Shown: positions 57,139 to 64,000 of the stretch, piece by piece | How positions within the stretch are numbered: the stretch's first letter is position 1 | Layout of the letters: the number at the start of each line of letters is the position of its first letter | Assembly (NCBI GenBank): GCA_036924285.1 | Contig: JAYKYS010000001.1 | Location: forward strand, 39,741,501 to 39,805,500 | Length of the DNA stretch: 64,000 bases | Source: Asterella californica | Taxonomy: Eukaryota > Streptophyta > Marchantiopsida > Marchantiales > Aytoniaceae | Reading direction: 5' to 3' | Made by a program: the position numbers and the translations under genes | Notes under the pieces: model-generated | Told to the model about the DNA's origin: nothing | Databases searched by the model: none | The model's input: only the letters and a program-made list of their open reading frames with translations

Positions 57139-60100
57139 CCACCTTCCCACCTGACTTCCCCCACTCTCCTCGACCTCCTCGACTCCCGTCGTCCTGTGAC
57201 TCCTGTCCCGTCTCGTGTTTCTCCTCTCCTCGATTGGCACTACCTTGCCTTCCTACTTCCTAGTGCATTCCTACGCATCAATGTCTCGGCTCTCCCCTAC
57301 CCCTCTCTCCGTTCTTGCGGCATGCTTGTCTGCGTAGCCGCATGACCTCGGTAATCCCGTCCCGCTTTGCCGGAGAGTATGTAGAACGCAGCTTTACCAA
57401 TTTGAATCCGCTCGTACACGTGCACAGCGGAGTGATCTTTAAGTGTTATCCTCGGTTCCAACTAAAGTTACTAAAACTCAATATTCAAATAGAACTTCAT
57501 CGGCCCACTGCATATACCACCACAGTTTTGTCAGGGACCACAGTTTTCTCGTGGCAAGCGGGCTTTCGGATTCGTGTGCAGCGAGTTAAAATTCCAGAAA
57601 AGGATTACTACTGTTTACCCTCTTTACTTGATAGTTATTTGTGGAAAACACATGACAGTTGGAGATCTTAACACTGCGAAAACAACTGCTGTTTGACCTC
57701 ACCCGAAGTGTCGGAACTCTGCCGCTCTCCGCTTACCATACCGACGCAAGCAAAAGTCTCGGCAGTACACACTCATTCAACACCGCGCATTCGTCTCTAG
57801 ACATTGCGGCTATATTCTTTACACTGAAGCTACATACGCGCGTCGCGCCTTGAAGAAAGAGACGGAGCGTGAGTGCGAAGTTCTTTGTCCGTCCGGCACT
57901 GGTGCCGTTCAAATAAAGACCGCGGAGTAGTCATGTTAGACGCATATAGAGCAGTGAAGTGGGTGATGTTATACGGCACTTGGCAACAAACTGATCGAGT
58001 TTCGACGAGTACATACACTGCGCCGCAGAAGACAGACAAGTGGGTTCTTGTTTTGTTATGCGTTAGCACAGTTATATGTCGATTGTGAAAACCGAAAAGG
58101 AAGGGAGTGATTTTGTCTTGTACTTGATTTTGTCGTATTATAAGCTCGTTAAAAAGAGGCCCCCTTCAAGACGGAAGGACGGAGAGAGTCGGTGTGAAAC
58201 CTGGAAAGGAAAGGAACAAGTCTAGAGTTTAGATCCGGTTACCTCGTTATTCCCATAGATCCCGCAATTCCATTGCAAGGGTAGCTCCTTGTTTGGAAGA
58301 CGCATAGTACAGTACAGGGCGCAGCTTGATCCCTTCCGGCTCATCGAATGGCCCAATGATGAAGACACCGCGGTGAGCAGTAGTAGTACCAGACTTTCTG
58401 CACTGAATGATTGATCGGCGTCGAGGAGAACCCAAATATATGCTAGTATCTCCGCGTTCGACCGTCCGATTCTGGCGTCGACGGTTAATACTACTGGTTA
58501 CTGGTGGTTCGTGATTTACTCATGCAGGTCAATGGTGACTATAACTGACGGGATATCATTCTCTCAAGCGTCAACAGAGCTTCGTACATGTCGTCCAACA
58601 CGGCCATGTTCTGCCCGCGTGGCTGGAGGAAGTCTCTGCAATTTCAACGTCCCCTTCAGCCACACTTTCCTGTTTGGTGAGTTCGTCTTTTACGGCTAAA
58701 TCATGATTCCACTTTTCGGGAAATAAGTGTGGAACTGTGGGCCCTTCCTTCATATTTTATCGGACTACTTTGAACTTTAGTTTCTAGGAGGCATGAACAT
58801 CCTCTTGCTTGAAGGGGCGGCAGAAAAGCCTCCTCGTCTTTTAGACACTTCTTGCCTTTGCTAGCATGGGCTCTTTAAAAAGCAGATAACCCCATTTCAC
58901 GTCTTTAGGGCGAAAATGTATAGATTGAACCTTTAGAGTTTAAAAGAAGAACAAATATTACTTTCATATGAAATATAATATAATATAATATATATTGAAC
59001 TGATCTAGCTAAATCATTAATCATTTCTCATTGTATGATATTAGGTACTTTAATGAGTTATTTTATTTTTGTCATCATTTTCATAGCGGATGTAACACAT
59101 AATTGATTGATTTTTTTGATCAATCTGATTATTGATTTATGTTTGGTTAACTTCACCGTTACTAATATTATAAATAATACTGTAAAAACCATCGGGTTTT
59201 ATGTCGCAAGGAGCCCAGTTGTTCTGGCTCTTAACAGGGATTCCCGCTACACATAGAATACGTCCAGCCCTCTTCCCCTGTAAGTTGGAGTGTGAGAACA
59301 GTTGTAAAGTAGTCATTCTCAAACTATTGTAGTCGAAATTTAGTCATATTCTTCCAGTTGTTATCTTTACAAGATCTAACTATATATCTTAGATTTTCAC
59401 AAACCTCTTATTCTTCTTTTATAACTCTGGTAATATTTCACTAAAAACATAAGTTCTTGGGTGTACTGCCACCTTTAAAATTAATATATTTTCACTGAAA
59501 AAATATTATATTCACTGGCGCGGCTCCCCCTCCGGCCCTGGACCCACTTGTGTCCAGGCCCCCACTTGTTTCTTTTCTGTGGTTTATCGTGTGGTGAATA
59601 CGCTTTGGCCTTTGGGGGTTTTTAGTGTCCATATATATATATTTCTTTGTGTGGTGTTACATGTGGTTCTTGTTCCTCAGCCATTCTCCCGGACGATTTA
59701 TATTTGTTTATTTGTTTATTTTTTTATTTATTTATTTATATTTCACCGGAAAAATTTTTATGAGATTATTAAGATTTCTTAGACAGTAGCATATATTCCT
59801 TATTCAATCAGAGGACAAGACTATTAAACTCTAGATTTATCCGTCACTTCCCTTCTTTATAATTGTTCTCTAAGTGGAAAAATTGTCCATTTCTTTCGTT
59901 AGCGTATAAAGGATGAGATCAAATGATTTACTATCGAATATTTTAAAGGGTTTTTACGTTCTGAGTTACACAAGCAAATGATTTAGCATAGAATCTTTGA
60001 ACAGGATTTCCATTGGAACGTATGCTTTGTTATGATATCCAGATCCAAATGATACAATATGCCAACCATGCGTTAATTTGATGAGGAGAGTCTTCACCTC

Positions 60101-61261
60101 CCAAAGTGTGGAAATGCAGGTTTGATCTCTCTAATTTCCCTGACCGATGGGAAACCTAAGCTGACGATTGAGGTTCAGCTAATGAATAACAAAACGAGAG
60201 TAAAATTCTCATTTGTGTTTCATACAACGTTTAGTCAAGTAAATTCTATGACAAGAAATGTCAAGCTACAGAAAAACTTAAAGCAAAAAATGATATCTAA
60301 CAATACGTCAGTAAAATTTCTCCTTGACGACAAAATATCGAGCTAAAAACAAACCTGAAAAAAAATAATTATTTCCTACAATACGTAGTAAAAATAGCAT
60401 CTTGAAGTATTAGATTTTTGTTGTTGGTACTATGTGCAATCTCCTATAATAGTTCCTCGGTTCGGTGGAGAACAAGATAAATACAGTAACAATATATGTA
60501 TCATAGAAATGATGCAATTATTGAGCACTAGTATGTAGAGATCACTCTATCTCTTGGAGATTATTTATATATAAGTATCTCAAACCGCATCAGCATTTTC
60601 TTTCATAGTATCAAGAGAGTGTGTGTCATGTAGTGTTATTTATTCAGTTCACATAGCTTTTCTTGTGTTTCGCCCATTTTGTCAACCTACCAACGAAAAT
60701 TTGAGTTCGTGTGATCTTATGATGAAGTGATATTCTTTTTAACTCAAATCTTTAAATTCTGAAGATAGATCACTTCGATCTGATCATATGTTTTAAAATT
60801 TTAATCCTTTTGGAAGATAAAGTTCTTTTATATTCATATTATTATTCTTCACTTGTGACCTTTGGTTTAGCAAGATGTAAACTTGAATCAACTACATCTG
60901 GTTCATGTCAATACATAGGTAGAAGTTCATTACATGTGTCAACCCAAGAAAATTTAACGAGAATAGATTTTAGACATTTTGCAAAGAAATTTCATAGAGA
61001 TGTGGTGATTTCTCTGATATCTTTTGTAGTACATATTGATAACTCAGCAATATCAAGTAGCCATTGTGACGTACTATTGAGAGAGAGACTGAGAACAATC
61101 ATGAGCAAAAAAACATAAGAGCAGTTCTCCAGGGAGAAATAACATGACGAAATGATAAGGGAGTTTAGAGATATGAAATCTATAGTGTGTGCAATGGAAC
61201 AAAATATTGTAAAAAGAAAGAAAGAAAGAAAGAAAGATATAGAGTTGCGACTCTCTAAATC
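57133..61261. other. No gene recognised; upstream of AUG6, then AT-rich DNA
   Basis: The first 200-300 bp are pyrimidine-rich and probably hold the AUG6 promoter. A plus-strand frame at 57,315-57,671 (118 codons) has no similarity I can name. A hairpin CCTGGAC/GTCCAGG lies at 59,538-59,559, next to a GC-rich patch, and a TTTA-type microsatellite at 59,701-59,742. An AAAG run is at 61,214-61,237. Confidence 0.5.
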
Positions 61262-62300
61262 GAGATCAGAAGCAGTATGAAACAACAAGATTGCGAATAG
61301 GACTTAACAGTATGATGAGAAGTAAGGAACAGATGAGTCATAAGTGGTTTTTTGAACCAAGATTGGAACATTAGATTAGGACATAGGGACCTATTCCAAA
61401 AGAACCTTAGACAAATGCTGATCTCATGAGACAAGTCTAAAAACAGATCGAGATGTAAGTTTGAGACGTACGTCCGAGTGAAGCGAGACCTGATCCGACA
61501 AACGTGCGCTGGTCGGATGTTGATCCAAACCACATGGTCCTAGTATGACGTTTAAACATGATTCTTCATAAACACGTTAAGTGTTGGAGCTCCAGCAACA
61601 TTTAGGTTGTGAGAGAAACTTCATGTAAGATCTCGAGGCGAATGAGATATCATAAGAAATGTCTTAGCAAGAGTTTTCCAATGGTATCAAAACTTCTCAA
61701 ACTGATATCAGAGTTGAGAATTATGGCTGATTTTGTGATTGATTTGTGATGTAATTGTCAGCGATCAAAGAGGAGGACGGTGTCGCTGATCCTCATAAGA
61801 ATATATGAGAGGGACTCGGTGCATGGGTGAACCAAGAAGAGTCACACGACCACAGAGTTCGACAAGTAGACTCTAGAGACATGAGATGATGATTGGGAGA
61901 ATACCAGAGCGAGTTCTATATCATACTTAGACGTCTAGATTTAAGCTCGACCCAAGAGCTTGAGCAAGATTAAGGAACGAGACGATGTGTTAGACCATTC
62001 AAGAGCATGGACATAGACGGACATCACGGACGATTGGACCACTATGTGTGTTGGAGGTATCGTTTAGGACCTTAGACTTTATGGGAAGTCCGCCCCAAGT
62101 CAAGATGTGACTTGCTCATTGTTTTGGGATCGACCTAGTCGGGTCTAGGTCAAGACTTAAGGAATGATGAGCTTGAGAATCAAAGAGACGATCTGACTCC
62201 GGTCTAGACTAAACGAGATTAAGATAAGTGGTGCATGGATGTTAACTTGTGATAGTGATTTGCAGGTTAGCGTTGTGAGTTTTGTAGCCTACTAAGCAAC
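61262..62300 (+). repeat. LTR of the older family, plus-strand copy
   Basis: The stretch matches the minus-strand LTR at 34,620-35,577 in inverted order: GAACCAAGATTGGAACATT, GATGTTGATCCAAACCACA, GTGTTGGAGCTCC, and the region around GTCAAGATGTGACTTGCTC. It then continues through GTGGTGCATGGATGTTAAC and GATTTGCAGGTTAGCGTTG, matching 32,700-32,765. It lacks the 1.8-kb solo LTR and thus shows the pre-insertion state. Its left end is not as clear as in the other copy. A GA microsatellite follows at 62,303-62,322. Confidence 0.75.
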
Positions 62301-62304
62301 AAGA

Positions 62305-62700
62305 GAGAGAGAGAGAGAGAGATCAATAGAGATGACAATAAGAACACAAGAAATAGCTATAGCAGTAAGAAAGCAATGGAAGAAGATGATACTTTAGTTT
62401 TTTGCATGAAAAAGACTTGTAATGTAGAACCTTACTAGGATAAGCATGACATGAGAGTGTTGGAAGGATTGATCAAATATATGAACCATCACATGAGTCA
62501 TTTCGAATCACAAGTAAATGATTACACCACAAGGAGGTTTGTCATTGAGTATTTGGTTGACATAGCTCTCACATGGTATATGACATGGAGAAGATCCTTT
62601 GTCGCAAAAATACGTCAAGTTTCATCCAAGAAGGATTATTCTGCACGAGTTGATAAGAGTTTTTCCATCCTATTACACAAATCGGTACACTCTAGATAAG
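62305..62700 (+). pseudogene. Gag remnant downstream of the older-family LTR
   Basis: A frame at 62,451-62,699 contains EYLVDIALTWYMTWRRSF; ALTWY is the hallmark also seen in the gag of the 2009-9616 element. Position after an LTR on the same strand fits the 5' part of an element. The upstream part has stops. Confidence 0.55.
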
Positions 62701-63261
62701 TAGCAACTTTTATAGTCCAAAGTCCAAGTTAAAAAACATGATCACCTCATCTTGTAAATTAGTGATGGGATATAATGATGATATAATAGTCACTAGATGC
62801 TACATTAAAATAGTATAAAGTAGTATAGTTATTCGATAGTCCACACTACATTTTGATGTGTTATATCATATTTTCGTATGTTTTCATAATACATATATAT
62901 ATATATACATCATGAATAAGAACAATTTTCTCTTGATTTTAATGAGATTTTTCTTAATTCTAAAATTAACTCTTCTGTTTGAATACAGAATATTCACGGT
63001 TGATCTACTTAAGAGAACTTTTGTGTCTTTTTTGATATAAGGAATGATATACATGTTGTTAGATGATAATTGTATCATAAGTTGATAAATTAAATATTTT
63101 AATTGTTATATGTTAGCTGGATCTATAGTTGTGGGAGGAGCCAGACTTAGTCCATAAGTGAAGGGTGTCATACACATCCTTGAGAATATAAGTACGGCAG
63201 CATGCTGAATTCTTTTAATCAACATATTCATTTATTACATTTAGAAGGATTAATTAGGTAA
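62701..63261. other. AT-rich DNA, nothing recognised
   Basis: There is a short TA run at 62,893-62,906. No gene or repeat that I can support. Confidence 0.6.
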
Positions 63262-63600
63262 TAAATTAAACCACTTGTGCATATTCCTCGTGCAAGACGA
63301 GGGCAGCAAGCTGAATTATTACTTAACCCTACCATCCAAAAGAGTTAAGTAATAATTTAATATATTAATTAAAGATACTAGTTATTCGTTAGACTACCGC
63401 ACTTGTATCTTTGGAGGTGCACTTTTCTACTTCAAATTTATGATTTATCTCTTCACGTTCATCCTAGTCTAAAACTTCTATATAAATATTATATTTTTGG
63501 ATAACATAAAGTTCTTGAAGTTGATCAAGCATACTTATTTATTCCCCTATTCCAAACACGAAGAGGTGAATAAATATGCACGAGTGCATCATTTTTGTTT
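63262..63600 (+). repeat. Multi-hairpin repeat family, copy near the right edge
   Basis: Module 1 is GTGCATATTCCTCGT with ACGAGG; module 2 pairs ATTATTACTTAACCCT with GTTAAGTAATAAT at 63,316-63,357. The conserved block CGCACTTGTATCTTTGGAGG is at 63,399-63,418. A terminal hairpin at 63,530-63,580 pairs GCATACTTATTTATTCCCC with GAGGTGAATAAATATGC. Order and spacing are as in the 29,037 copy. Confidence 0.7.
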
Positions 63601-64000
63601 ACATTTTGTTTTTTGTCTGAGTAGTACACTATAAACCACTCCATTGAACTAACATAACAGGGGTATCAAACTTAATGCATGTGGGTGATATTTGTTCGTC
63701 CTTGGATGATAGTTGCGGTTTGTGCTCGTCCCAGAAACAGTCTGTGGGCATTCTTGCAATGCCCATGACAAGTTCACTCGTAGGTGTCAAAACTTCATGC
63801 ATGTCATAATGACACTTTGACTTCAAATTTTTGAAATTATCTCTTCTCTCACTTTTTCTCTTGCTCTCATGTTTTGTCTTGTATTTTAGTTTTGACAAGC
63901 GTTTGCGCATTCTAGTTTTTTCTTTTACGGTCAGTTCATCTCTTTGTTTTGGAAGAGCTTCATGTTATATGCATCGGACAAACAATGACTCGTCTCTGTG
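63601..64000. other. Right edge, nothing recognised
   Basis: A minus-strand frame of 93 codons (63,910-63,629) begins with a run of lysine and arginine and has no similarity I can name. Confidence 0.4.

Overview
The window is nuclear DNA of a land plant. It holds two spliced protein-coding genes on the minus strand, separated by long AT-rich tracts full of decayed transposons. Plant origin rests on a clearly recognisable augmin subunit 6 gene with plant-specific sequence blocks, on several plant-type Ty3/Gypsy elements, and on a plastid-type trnH-like sequence. The presence of a replitron-like HUH endonuclease, and retroelement types that remind me of bryophyte genomes, makes a liverwort or moss my best guess. 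That is inference only.

Layout. 1-11,700: a nearly intact but coding-dead Gypsy element (2009-9616, two 799-bp LTRs, all genes on minus) sits inside fragments of older Gypsy elements. 14,749-20,331: a two-exon minus-strand gene for a 1516-residue acidic protein with a short-motif array and three tandem pairs of OST-HTH/LOTUS-like domains. I do not recognise the protein as a whole. 20,332-24,590: its probable leader or promoter side, then AT-rich DNA. 24,591-29,424: a dispersed family of multi-hairpin elements, local tandem repeats and one GC-rich hairpin. 29,900-36,200: nested and rearranged retroelement pieces, including a solo LTR inserted inside an older LTR, an LTR plus gag fragment, and head-to-head joins. 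38,400-40,700: a DUF4283/zinc-knuckle (LINE-type ORF1) remnant and a plastid-like trnH sequence. 43,743-44,522: a HUH endonuclease ORF of replitron type. 50,727-57,018: AUG6, 13 exons, 717 residues predicted. 57,100-64,000: AT-rich DNA, an inverted relative of the older LTR at 61.3-62.3 kb, a gag remnant and another multi-hairpin element.

The two host genes are not obviously linked in function: one acts in microtubule nucleation, the other looks like an RNA-binding or adaptor protein. Exon joins were worked out by hand from splice sites, reading phase and, for AUG6, similarity. The most interesting items are the LOTUS/motif-array protein, the multi-hairpin repeat family, the extra zinc-knuckle ORF in the leader of the Gypsy element, and the HUH endonuclease ORF.
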